Positions 42,280 to 51,700 of a DNA stretch of 64,000 nt are shown here, in pieces. Every line of letters starts with the position of its first letter. Positions within the stretch are counted from its first letter, which is position 1. The notes below the pieces were generated by a model. That model did not search any database, was not told the DNA's origin, and worked only from the letters and a program-made list of their open reading frames with translations. A program made the position numbers and the translations under genes. Source of the DNA: Mesonia oceanica (GTDB taxonomy: Bacteria > Bacteroidota > Bacteroidia > Flavobacteriales > Flavobacteriaceae); the NCBI RefSeq assembly GCF_902499555.1, contig NZ_CABVMM010000008.1, forward strand, positions 166,542 through 230,541, written 5' to 3'.

Positions 42280-43395
42280 TTAATTTAAACCTTCTAAGAA
42301 GCCCTCATAGGCCGGTTTTTTCTTATAATTCGCATCAAACAATAATGGATGAATATTTTCTGACCAATAATCTGATAGCCATGTATATTTATCTGTAATT
42401 CCCCATAAGGAAATAGCAAATTTTTGATTAGCCGGAAGGTCTTCATACATTTCAACAATGTATTTATAGGTTTGTTTTTGCTTTTCAGCCTCTACTTCAT
42501 TAAAGTCATAATTGGGTGACTTATCTAAATTCATAATGATATCCATTTCTGATATGTGAACTAGTAAGCCGGTGGAAGCCATATCTTCAAAGCCTTCTTT
42601 CATCGTAGGTTTGGGAGTGTTTTCCCGATAATGAAATTGATCTCCTAAACCATCAATAGGATAATTTTCTGCTTGAAACCTGTTGACCATATCTTTGATT
42701 GCATTTCTTTTTCCTCCATCTAAAACCACGGAATAATCATTATAAAATAGAAGTGCATCAGGATCTGCTTCTTTCGCATATTGAAAGCATCGACCATAAA
42801 AAGCAATAGGGTCATTAAATACCGGTAAGATGATCTCTTCTTCGCGATAACCTCCTTGATCGGCAAATACTTCATTCACGACATCCCAACTTTTTACCTT
42901 ATCCTTATATCGGGTGACCACGGTAGTGATATAGTTTTTAATATGGTTTTCGAAGGCAGTAGAATCGTAATTTGCTTGCTTAAACCATTCGGGAAATGAG
43001 CGATACCAAATCAATGTATGTCCGTGGACATCCAAGTTGTTTTCTTGTGCGAAATTGACCAATTCATCAGATTTTTCCCAATTAAAGGAAGTGGGGGATT
43101 CCCAAATCACTTCCATTTTCATTTCATATTCTGCCGTAATCTGACTGAAATTTTCGAGTAATGTATTTTTGTAATCTTCCTCCTGTAAATAAGCTGTCCT
43201 AATAGCTGCCCCTATATTAAATTTTGCTTTTTCTTTTAAAGTAAGTTCTTCCGTAGGAGTATTATCGGGCGTACTATCGGGTGGAGTGGTTTTACCGCCA
43301 TCATCGTTCGTACAGGATCCCATAAATGCCAGTGATATCGTTATAATGATCGTGGCAAAATGCATTTGTAAGCTTTGTTTATTAAAATTTTTCAT
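42280..43395 (-). CDS. GH10 endo-beta-1,4-xylanase-family lipoprotein
   Basis: This 371-residue lipoprotein (MGSC, Cys28) carries a Thr/Pro-rich linker (residues 34-48) and a GH10 barrel. The acid/base Glu is in SWDVVNEVF and the nucleophile Glu in ISEMDI. The substrate-site motif HGHTLIWY is also present. GH10 enzymes cut xylan. A GH10 inside a mannan operon is unusual and suggests a mixed hemicellulose substrate or altered specificity. It lies between the symporter and GH130 genes on the same strand. An internal ATG at residue 11 is an alternative start. Confidence 0.9.
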   Translation of the reverse strand: MKNFNKQSLQMHFATIIITISLAFMGSCTNDDGGKTTPPDSTPDNTPTEELTLKEKAKFNIGAAIRTAYLQEEDYKNTLLENFSQITAEYEMKMEVIWESPTSFNWEKSDELVNFAQENNLDVHGHTLIWYRSFPEWFKQANYDSTAFENHIKNYITTVVTRYKDKVKSWDVVNEVFADQGGYREEEIILPVFNDPIAFYGRCFQYAKEADPDALLFYNDYSVVLDGGKRNAIKDMVNRFQAENYPIDGLGDQFHYRENTPKPTMKEGFEDMASTGLLVHISEMDIIMNLDKSPNYDFNEVEAEKQKQTYKYIVEMYEDLPANQKFAISLWGITDKYTWLSDYWSENIHPLLFDANYKKKPAYEGFLEGLN

Positions 43396-43431
43396 CGTTA
43401 TCTGTTTTAAGTAAAAACTATATAAGTTCTT

Positions 43432-45249
43432 TTATAAGCGTTGAAGTTTGTTCCACCAGGTTTTTTTTAAAATAATTGCACAAATAACCAATATGCCTAT
43501 GGCTATAAGCATGTGTATGTGTTGATGCAATATCAAGTAAAGTGGTATGATGACTAATAAGGTTTGTGCAACGATGCCCACACTTACATTGAACATATCA
43601 CGTTTAAAAGCTTTGTTTTTTTCAAATTCAGGTTCCTTTTCTTTAATTTTCTCAAGAATGGGTTTCCAAAATCCCCAAGGGTGTGTTTTTTTATAGAAAT
43701 GAATAAGGACTTTTTCATTAGTAGCGGGAGCCGAATATGTGCCCACAATACAGCCTATGAGAGAGATAAGTAAAATTACCGGAAAGTAATATAAATCTAA
43801 GGTATCGGTAAATATGGGAAAGATAAGCGCCGGAATAATTCCAGAAAGCATTCCCCAGAAATAACCTTCTCCATTAAACCGCCACCAGTGCCATTTTAAA
43901 AGGTTTGACATCACGTAACTTCCATAAAGCGCACTTACAATCCATTGCAGTATAGAATTGACATCTTCTACAAAGAACCCGAGAACAATACTGACCAATA
44001 CTACTAAAATCCCGCTCACATAATTGATCTTGTTTATTTTTTTACGAGAAGCATTCGGGTTACGTTTTAAATAAATATCGTTCACCATATAAGCTTGTGC
44101 AGCATTTAAGGTACCGGCGAAAGTTGACATAAAAGCAGCTAATAATCCGGCCAAGACCAAGCCTAATAAACCTACGGGTAGAAATTGCTGAATGGCTGCC
44201 GGTAATATTTTCTCGAAATCCAAGATTCCTGCAGTGGTTAAATCTAATTTTTCATAGAAAAGGATTGCCAAAACAGAGAAGCCACCAATCATTAAATAGC
44301 GTGTAGGCATCAAAGCCAAGTTAGAAAAACCACTCATCATCGCCGCTTCTTTGGGCGATTTGGTCGATAAGATTTTCTGCATATCATAATTGGGTGCCGG
44401 TCCGGCGATACTTGCCAAGATGCCCTTAAACAACATCAGCATAAAAAAGATGCTGAACATGGAATAACCATCTGAAGCGATTTTGGTATTCACTTCATCA
44501 ATGATTCCGCTCCAATCCATATGGAGTTCCCATTCAAAAAACGGGTTCATCCAATCTTTTGGAACTACTAAGGTTTCACTTCCAACGGCCTTAAATGCGA
44601 TGATGGCAATGGCAATAGATGAAATTGTCATGATGGTGTATTGTAAAACATCGGTCCAAACAATCCCGGACATTCCACCAATAATCGAATAAAATACAGC
44701 GAAAAGCGTAAAAATAATTCCATAGAAATGAGGAATATAGGTCGGCGGAACGTGAAAGGGTACGTAATTGCTCACCATCTCCCATGGGATAAAAATCTCT
44801 ACAAATTTTCCCAGCCCAATAAACCCATAGGCTAAAAAACCAAGACAACTTAAAATTGCAAAAATCACAATAATGGTGTGTGACCAATTTCCACCTTTAC
44901 CATTATCGAACCTGAAATTAATCCATTCTGCACCCGTAGTTACCTCAGAACGTCTTAGCCAAGAAGATAAGTACATCATTAAAAATACTTGATTAAAAAC
45001 CGGCCAAAGCCAAGGGATCCAAATACTTTTTAAACCATAGACAAAGGTTAAAGTGACTAGCCACATCGTCCCGGAAATATCGAACATGCCGGAAGCGTTA
45101 GAAAGCCCTAACATATACCAAGGAAGGTTCTTGCCACCTAAGAGGTACTCTTCTTTACTTTTTTGAGCCTTTTTTCTAAGGGTTAATCCAATAACAATAG
45201 TACCGAAGAGGTAAATTAATATAATGGCTATGTCTAAAGCTTGTAACAT
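43432..45249 (-). CDS. SSS-family sodium:sugar symporter
   Basis: This 605-residue protein has about 14 membrane segments. The sodium:solute symporter signature is seen in EEYLLGGKNLPWYMLGLSNASGMFDISGTMW and in the GLLAAFMSTFAGTLNAAQAYMVNDIY segment, a likely sodium site. It starts 8 bases after the GH26 stop codon. Placed with a mannobiose epimerase and phosphorylase, it most likely carries beta-mannobiose or a similar disaccharide into the cytoplasm. Monosaccharide transport cannot be excluded. Confidence 0.9.
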   Translation of the reverse strand: MLQALDIAIILIYLFGTIVIGLTLRKKAQKSKEEYLLGGKNLPWYMLGLSNASGMFDISGTMWLVTLTFVYGLKSIWIPWLWPVFNQVFLMMYLSSWLRRSEVTTGAEWINFRFDNGKGGNWSHTIIVIFAILSCLGFLAYGFIGLGKFVEIFIPWEMVSNYVPFHVPPTYIPHFYGIIFTLFAVFYSIIGGMSGIVWTDVLQYTIMTISSIAIAIIAFKAVGSETLVVPKDWMNPFFEWELHMDWSGIIDEVNTKIASDGYSMFSIFFMLMLFKGILASIAGPAPNYDMQKILSTKSPKEAAMMSGFSNLALMPTRYLMIGGFSVLAILFYEKLDLTTAGILDFEKILPAAIQQFLPVGLLGLVLAGLLAAFMSTFAGTLNAAQAYMVNDIYLKRNPNASRKKINKINYVSGILVVLVSIVLGFFVEDVNSILQWIVSALYGSYVMSNLLKWHWWRFNGEGYFWGMLSGIIPALIFPIFTDTLDLYYFPVILLISLIGCIVGTYSAPATNEKVLIHFYKKTHPWGFWKPILEKIKEKEPEFEKNKAFKRDMFNVSVGIVAQTLLVIIPLYLILHQHIHMLIAIGILVICAIILKKTWWNKLQRL

Positions 45250-45257
45250 ACGTTGAA

Positions 45258-46382
45258 TTATTTTGCAGTAACTTTAAATTTCTTGAGGTCGTTAAGAAAA
45301 AGTAATTGCATGTTTTCTGCAAATTCCGAGAAGTTTTTTGCTGAAGCTTCTCCCGGATATGGAGCAAAATAATGAGAAGGTTTTGCATTTCTCCAAAGTA
45401 AGAACCAACTTATCCCGGAGTCTTTTATTCCCGGTTCAAATACTTCTGTCCACCATTTCGGGTTTTCAGGATACATATTCCCGGTTTCAGTTAGGGCATA
45501 AGGCTTTCCATGGACCATAGCAAAATCTCTCATAAGCGTGATCCCTTGCTGAAGGTTTTTCTGGTATAAGTCATCTCCACCATAATTGTAAATATCTATT
45601 CCTAAGATATCAACATACTCATCTCCAGGGTAGTATTTCTCATATTCTTCAGGGGTTTTTAAAGTATTGGGAGAATAAGCGTAAAGCAAATTATCTACTC
45701 CCTGTTCTTTTAATAATTGAAATGTTTGCCGGTACAATGCTTTGTATTCTTCCGTAGTGCAATGTGCCGCTCCCCACCAAAACCAATTCCCGTTCATTTC
45801 GTGAAAAGGCCTAAAAATAATGGGGATACTTTCGTTATCTTCAGTCTTTAGACTTTTGAAAAATATAGCGAGCTTAGCTACCCATTTTTCATAGATCATG
45901 TGATTTTTTCCTCCTTTTAAAATAGAAGGTACTACTGTGGTAGTATCCCAAGAGTTTCCCTTTGTTTCAGGATTGTGGATGTGCCAGCTTATGGTGTTGA
46001 TGCCTCCTTTTTTATGAATGTTAATGATTTCCTTTCTTATAAAGTCAAAAGCAACACCATCCAAGTTTTGTTTCTTTCCTAATTCAATATTACCTACATC
46101 CCAACCATAGATGGCCGGGAAAAATCCAGTTACTTCTTCCATATCGCTTTTAAATTGATTCTCAGAAGAAAGTTTCCAACCCACTCCATAAGCGGTGGCA
46201 TCTTGATGTCCTACAGCAATTCCTTTTTTCGAAAACGATTGAATTTTTCGGTATAAATTTCCAGTAGGCTTTTGCTTGGATTTGTTAGGGTGAAATAAGG
46301 AACTACATGAAGTTATTGCTATTAAAAATGAAATATTTAATAAGTAAAGTAAATATTTTCTTGAAGTTAAGTGATATTTTAT
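45258..46382 (-). CDS. GH26 endo-beta-1,4-mannanase lipoprotein, start codon unclear
   Basis: The catalytic domain is complete: VGHQDATAYGVGW, acid Glu in FRPFHEMNGNWFWWG and nucleophile Glu in ALTETGN. A lipoprotein signal (LLYLLNISFLIAITSC) precedes it in frame. The frame is open back to a TGA at 46413-46415, yet between that stop and the conserved domain there is no ATG, GTG or TTG. The first one is GTG 46184, inside the conserved GHQDATAYG-VGW block, which would remove the signal and first strand. I place the start at the ATA at 46382 (ATA AAA TAT), where an ATG would be expected; ATT 46412 is another choice. It leads the mannan operon. Confidence 0.85.
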   Translation of the reverse strand: MKYHLTSRKYLLYLLNISFLIAITSCSSLFHPNKSKQKPTGNLYRKIQSFSKKGIAVGHQDATAYGVGWKLSSENQFKSDMEEVTGFFPAIYGWDVGNIELGKKQNLDGVAFDFIRKEIINIHKKGGINTISWHIHNPETKGNSWDTTTVVPSILKGGKNHMIYEKWVAKLAIFFKSLKTEDNESIPIIFRPFHEMNGNWFWWGAAHCTTEEYKALYRQTFQLLKEQGVDNLLYAYSPNTLKTPEEYEKYYPGDEYVDILGIDIYNYGGDDLYQKNLQQGITLMRDFAMVHGKPYALTETGNMYPENPKWWTEVFEPGIKDSGISWFLLWRNAKPSHYFAPYPGEASAKNFSEFAENMQLLFLNDLKKFKVTAK

Positions 46383-46431
46383 TTTATATTTAATTTTAAT
46401 TTTTTTTATAATTCACATTATTAGATGTGAA

Positions 46432-46489
46432 ATTTTGTCAAAATCAAATTTATGGTAAGAATTCGATTTGATTTAATATGATTTTGTCA
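46432..46489. promoter_or_regulatory. Divergent control region, GH26 operon and AraC gene
   Basis: ATTTTGTCA is repeated directly at 46432-46440 and 46481-46489. Between them AAATCAAAT (46441-46449) and ATTTGATTT (46466-46474) form a perfect 9-base inverted repeat. A TAAATTTG box matching TAnnTTTG lies on the minus strand at 46452-46445, pointing to the GH26 operon. AraC regulators often bind direct repeats, so these are candidate sites for the adjacent regulator. Confidence 0.4.
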
Positions 46490-46515
46490 TTTATTAATAT
46501 AATTTTTTCTTCAGT

Positions 46516-47394
46516 ATGGAACTAAAAGATAATATTCACAGAGAAATCACCCAGTTAGCCCCAGATGATAGTTTTTTAGTTTTCGATAGGGTAAAATCAG
46601 ATTTTGATTATCCTATTCATTTTCATCCTGAATACGAATTGAACTTTATTTATAACGGAAAAGGAGTGAGGCGTGTCGTTGGAGATAGCCTGGAAGAAAT
46701 AGGAGAGGTGGAGCTGGTTTTGGTAGGTCCTAACCTGGTACATTGTTGGGAATTACATAATTGTACCAATAAAAAAATTCACGAGATCACCATTCATTTT
46801 CATAACGATCTTTTTGATAAAAAGCTATTATCTAGAAAAATTTTCAAATCTATTAATGAGATGTTCGAGCGATCGAAGCACGGAATTTTATTTTCAGAAA
46901 AAATAGCTGAAGAAGTGATGCCCCGTATGATGAAGTTATCTAAAATAGATAGTATAGACTATTTATTGGATTTTATATCTATTCTACAGGATTTGGCCAC
47001 TAGCAGGCATCAACGCCTGTTGTCTACCTATATCGCTGAAGAAGAGAATTTTGAAAATAGCGATAAAATAAAAAAGATCTATGAGTATGTACAGCAAAAC
47101 TTTCACCGTAAAATCACGCTTGAAGATATCTCTTCTTTGATTAATATGAGCCAAGTTTCTTTTAATCGTTTTATCAAGCGCAGAACAGGTAAAACCTTTA
47201 TTGATTATTTAAACGATACCCGTATAAGTTATGCTACCAGATGGTTAATAGGAACAGACTTGAGTATAGGAGAGATTGGTTTTAAATGCGGATTTAATAA
47301 TATCGCTAATTTTAATAGGGTTTTTAAAAAGTGCAAGAATTGCACCCCAACCGAATTTAGAAAAGAATTTAAAGGAATAAAACGAGTATTATAA
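46516..47394 (+). CDS. AraC-family regulator of the mannan locus
   Basis: This 292-residue protein has an N-terminal cupin sugar-sensing domain (IHFHPEYELNFIYNGKG, LVLVGPNLVHCW) and two C-terminal helix-turn-helix motifs: ITLEDISSLINMSQVSFNRF and IGEIGFKCGFNNIANFNRVF. The standard FKKCKNCTPTEFRKEF tail follows. It is divergent from the GH26 operon and overlaps the following GH5 gene by one base (TAATG), so it is co-transcribed with an enzyme it probably controls. The inducer is likely mannose, mannobiose or a glucomannan fragment. Confidence 0.9.
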   Translation: MELKDNIHREITQLAPDDSFLVFDRVKSDFDYPIHFHPEYELNFIYNGKGVRRVVGDSLEEIGEVELVLVGPNLVHCWELHNCTNKKIHEITIHFHNDLFDKKLLSRKIFKSINEMFERSKHGILFSEKIAEEVMPRMMKLSKIDSIDYLLDFISILQDLATSRHQRLLSTYIAEEENFENSDKIKKIYEYVQQNFHRKITLEDISSLINMSQVSFNRFIKRRTGKTFIDYLNDTRISYATRWLIGTDLSIGEIGFKCGFNNIANFNRVFKKCKNCTPTEFRKEFKGIKRVL

Positions 47395-48347
47395 TGAAGT
47401 ATATTTTAATTTTTCTAAGCATCATAAGTTTAGCGTTACCGTATAAGGCCTACGCTCAAACTCCCGTAGAAGAAAATGTTCAATTAAGAATAGAGGGCCC
47501 TCATTTAAAAAACAAAGACGGAGAAGTTTTACAGTTAAAAGGAATGTCCCTTTTTTGGAGTCAATGGCAGCCTAAATTTTATTCAGCAAAAACAGTTGAA
47601 ATTTTAAAAAACGATTGGCAATGCAATGTGCTTCGTGCTGCTATGGCGGTAGATTATGAAGGATATTTAACCTATCCTGACCGGGAACTTAAGAAGGTTG
47701 AAACCGTGATTGATGCTGCTATAGCGGAAGGTTTATATGTGATTGTAGATTGGCACGATCATCACGCAGAAGATCATTTGGAAGAATCAAAAAAATTCTT
47801 TGCACACATTTCAAAAAAGTATGGCGATTGCCCGAATATTATCTATGAGATTTATAACGAACCCTTGGAGGTTTCTTGGAGTGAAGTGTTAAAACCTTAT
47901 CATACCCAAATTATAAAAGCGATCCGTAAAAATGATTCCAATAACATTATTGTTTGCGGAACCCCTAGTTGGTCGCAACGGATAGATGAAGCTTTAAAGG
48001 ATCCTATACCGGAAGAGAATGTGGCTTACACACTTCATTTTTATGCCGATACCCATCGTCAAGAACTTCGGGATCTAGCTGAAAAAGCGATAGCTGGCGG
48101 ACTTCCTATTTTTGTGACAGAATATGGTACTACCGATGCTTCTGGAGATGGAATTGTAAATGAAGAACAAACCAAAATCTGGTGGAAATTATTAGATAAC
48201 TATAAAATCTCCTATTGTAATTGGTCGGTTGCCGATAAAGATGAAGCATGCTCGGTGTTGAAACCCGAAAGCAGTATTGAAGATTTAACTAAAAACAGGA
48301 AATTAACCACCTCAGGAAGATTAGTAAAAGCAAAACTTCAAAATTAG
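47394..48347 (+). CDS. GH5 endo-beta-1,4-glucanase (GH5_2-like)
   Basis: This 317-residue exported enzyme has a signal peptide ending YKAYAQ and a compact GH5 barrel. RAAMAVDYEGY, VIVDWHDHHAED, the acid Glu in YEIYNEPLEVSW and the nucleophile Glu in VTEYGTTDASG match GH5 subfamily 2 cellulases. In this setting it would cut the glucose-containing stretches of glucomannan. It has no lipobox, so it is periplasmic or secreted. It is translationally coupled to the AraC gene. Confidence 0.9.
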   Translation: MKYILIFLSIISLALPYKAYAQTPVEENVQLRIEGPHLKNKDGEVLQLKGMSLFWSQWQPKFYSAKTVEILKNDWQCNVLRAAMAVDYEGYLTYPDRELKKVETVIDAAIAEGLYVIVDWHDHHAEDHLEESKKFFAHISKKYGDCPNIIYEIYNEPLEVSWSEVLKPYHTQIIKAIRKNDSNNIIVCGTPSWSQRIDEALKDPIPEENVAYTLHFYADTHRQELRDLAEKAIAGGLPIFVTEYGTTDASGDGIVNEEQTKIWWKLLDNYKISYCNWSVADKDEACSVLKPESSIEDLTKNRKLTTSGRLVKAKLQN

Positions 48348-48370
48348 ATCGTATTCTTCTTTATTTACTG

Positions 48371-48399
48371 CGCCATCAAAATTTTGAATTTTGATGGCG
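48371..48399. terminator. Perfect hairpin after GH5 gene
   Basis: CGCCATCAAAATT and AATTTTGATGGCG pair over 13 bases around TTG, 24 bases after the stop codon. Only a short T-rich stretch follows. It may be a terminator or an RNA-end stabiliser. Confidence 0.65.
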
Positions 48400-48411
48400 T
48401 ATTTTCTAATT

Positions 48412-48444
48412 AAAAACTCTTGGGTTTGCCTGAGAGTTTTTTTG
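48412..48444 (+). terminator. Second terminator after GH5 gene
   Basis: AAAAACTCT and AGAGTTTTTTT flank a TGGGTTTGCCTG loop, followed by TG and T4. It separates the araC-GH5 unit from the susC-susD unit. The rest of the 377-base gap (48445-48724) is AT-rich and holds a palindrome near 48670. Confidence 0.8.
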
Positions 48445-48664
48445 TTTTATAAAGTCACTTCATTTAAAATTTACCTTCTTTTTTCGTTATGCTTTTTTAT
48501 AAAACTTCTTCTTTGATTTAATTTTTGAGCAATATGTATTTATAATGTTTTTTATGAAAGAAAAAATATTATAAGTAAATGATAAAATAGTATTGAAATG
48601 AACTGTATTATCTATTTAGTTTTGGATATCGTAAAATTTGCGCACAAAATTATTAATGCTTCAA

Positions 48665-48680
48665 TTTTAAGGCCTTAAAA
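48665..48680. promoter_or_regulatory. TTTTAAGGCCTTAAAA palindrome upstream of second susC
   Basis: This perfect 16-base palindrome lies 45 bases before the susC ATG. Its position fits an operator or promoter-proximal site for the mannan susC-susD unit, but no protein can be assigned to it. Confidence 0.35.
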
Positions 48681-48724
48681 ATATAAATCTACGAAGCCAG
48701 GTTAAAGCCAATACAATAACTATT

Positions 48725-51700
48725 ATGCAAAAACACAGAAATAAATCTTTACCTATGACAAGATTTTTACAATTATGCCTTTTGTTTTTTGCGTGCTTTT
48801 CATTTTCACAAATACAAGCACAGCAAAAGACGGTAACGGGTACTGTAAAAGATGAAAATGGGATGCCTTTATTGGGCGTCAACGTTTTAATTAAAGACAG
48901 CAATACCGGGACTACTACCAATTTTGATGGGGAATATCAAATTAGTGTAAATAACGAAAACGTTATCGTTTTCAGCTATGTGGGTTTTGTACCTGTTGAA
49001 GAAAAAGTAGGCGAAAGAAACCAGATTGATGTGACCTTAGCTGAAGATTCTGAAAGTTTAGCAGAAGTAGTGCTCATTGGTTATGGAGCTCAACAACGGC
49101 AAGATGTAAATGGTTCTGTTTCTAGTATAGAAGCTGAAGAAATTGAAAATATTCCGCAAGTAAGTATAGATCAGTTAATGCAAGGTCGGGCAGCCGGAGT
49201 TACCATCAGCCAAAATTCCGGTAAACCGGGAAGTGCTGTTTCAGTAAGAATTAGAGGAATTACTTCTATTACGGGTAATAATGAGCCTTTGTACGTAATC
49301 GATGGAGTACCCATTTCAGGAGATTCAAGAAACACCAGTACTAGCGGAAGAACCGATGCGTCTGATTTTGAAGGAACAGGACAAGTGGGGACAAGCCCAT
49401 TGTCTTCCATTAACCCGGCCGATATTGAGTCGGTAGATATCTTAAAAGATGCTTCTGCAACTGCTATTTATGGTTCCCGTGGAGCTAACGGAGTAGTGAT
49501 TATCAAAACCAAAAGTGGGAGCAAAAACCAAGATGGGAAATTACGTTACAATACGTATTTAGCCATGCAGGAACCTCAAAAGTTATTAGATGTGATGAGT
49601 TTGCCAACGTATGCGAAATTGCAGAATGACTTGGCCGATGAGTTTAATACAGATCCTCGTGTTGAATTTACTAATCCGGAATTATTGGGTCCAGGAACAG
49701 ATTGGCAGGATGAAGTTTTTCAACAAGCGTGGATGCAAAACCATCAATTATCGTATTCTGGAGGTTCAGAGAAGACCAATTATTTAATTTCCGGAAGTTA
49801 CCTTGATCAGGAAGGGATGGTTATAGGTTCTGGTTTTAACCGTATCACGTTAAGGGCCAATATTGATTCACAGGTAAAAGACTGGTTGCACGTTGGAGCC
49901 TATATAACTGCCAGTAGAACCGATGAAGATATTACCCTAAATAGTAACCGAAATGGTATTGTAAGTCTGGCATTATTGCAGGCGCCCGATGTTGCGGTAA
50001 GGAACCCTGATGGTACTTTTGCCGGACCACCCAATGATCCTACTGCTGTAGAAGGAAGTATTAACCCTGTAGCTCTTGCTTTAAGTAGGACCAATAATTT
50101 GCTTAAACATAATTTGTTGGGGAATATATATAGTGAATTTATATTATTGGATGGGTTAAAGTTTAGAAATGAAATTGGAGGTAATTTTGATTTTAGTGAT
50201 AACAGTATTTTTACGCCAACCTATAGCTGGGGGCGATTTATAAATGAATATGCTACCCTGTTTGAAAAGCGTGCTGAAAATAGATTTTGGATCATTAAAA
50301 ACTATATTAATTACAATAAAAACTTTAATGGAATCCACGATCTTAACCTTTTAATAGGGCAAGAAGCCCAAGAATCTGCTTGGGAAGGCGTGCTTGCTAC
50401 AGGACAAGAATTTGTAAGTAATAATTTACAAACCTTAAACAACGCAGAAAGAATATTAGACTATGGAGCTTACCAAGGGAGTACATCATTGAACTCTTAC
50501 TACGGAAGGGCTTTATATTCATTAAAAAACAAATATGGGCTAACGGCCACATTCAGGGCAGATGGATCTTCTAAATTTGATCCTATGGGAGATAAACAAT
50601 GGGGGTATTTTCCATCGTTTGCAGCTTCTTGGAAAATTTACAAAGAACCTTGGATGGAAGGTGTAAATAAAACCGTTGATAATATCCGATTGAAAGCAGG
50701 TTATGGTGTGGTAGGTAATCAAGGTTTACCCAATTACCGCTACGGCGCCAGTTTAGCAAGTGTACAGACAGGAGCAGGTTTAGGTTATTATGTGAGTAAT
50801 ATACCTAACCCGGACTTAAAATGGGAAGAAAGTACCCAAGTAAACTTAGGATTGGATTTCTCCTTATTTAAAAATAGGTTGAACACCACTATTGAAGTTT
50901 ATAGTAAAGAATCAAAAGATTTCCTTTATCAATTGCCATTACCGGTATTCTTAACAGGACCTTCGGGTGATGAATCTTACTTAGGTGGTTTGACTGCACC
51001 TTATGTGAATTTAGGGGAAATGTCCAATAAAGGAGTGGACCTTACGATTAATTATTCAACTCTACAATCAAAAGATTTTAGTTGGTCTAGCAGTTTAAAT
51101 TTTTCTCATTATAAAAATAAAGTAACTTCTCTTTATAGTGATAATTTGGAAGTTATTAGAAGTATTACCTCAGGTTACTTAGCCACCCCCATTACAAGAA
51201 CGGTACAAGGAAAGCCCGTAGGAATGTTTTGGGGGTATAAGGTAAAAGGGATTTTTAGGACTCCGGAAGATATAAATGGAGCTCCAGAACAATTCGGCAT
51301 CCCTTTTTCTGATAATATCAATGATAATCAATTAGGAGATATTCAATATGAAGATATTAATGGAGATGGCGTTATCAATCAAGATGATAGGACTTTTATA
51401 GGGAATCCACATCCAGACTTCACCTTTGGCTTCACCAACAATTTTTCCTATAAAAATTTCGACTTAAGTATTTTCCTTCAAGGGTCTTACGGTAATGATA
51501 TCCTGAATTTAACCCGAAAAGAAACTACCGGCTTGGCAAGATTCTACAGTAACCAATTGGTAGAAGCTCAAGATTATTATACCCCGGATAATACCGATGC
51601 TAAATACCCAAGACCGCGTCGTGGGGACGATAACCAAAACATATTTGTTTCTGATAGGTATGTAGAGGATGGTTCTTATTTAAGAATTCAAAACCTAAGC

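Noticed and set aside
45258..46184. GH26 gene starting at GTG 46184
   Set aside because: This start falls inside the conserved GHQDATAYG-VGW block and would remove the in-frame lipoprotein signal, so the true start is very likely upstream.
46413..46418. Selenocysteine or programmed stop read-through at ATG-TGA before GH26
   Set aside because: No selenocysteine element is visible and the TGA would be codon 2 of a leader. A non-standard start or sequence error is simpler.
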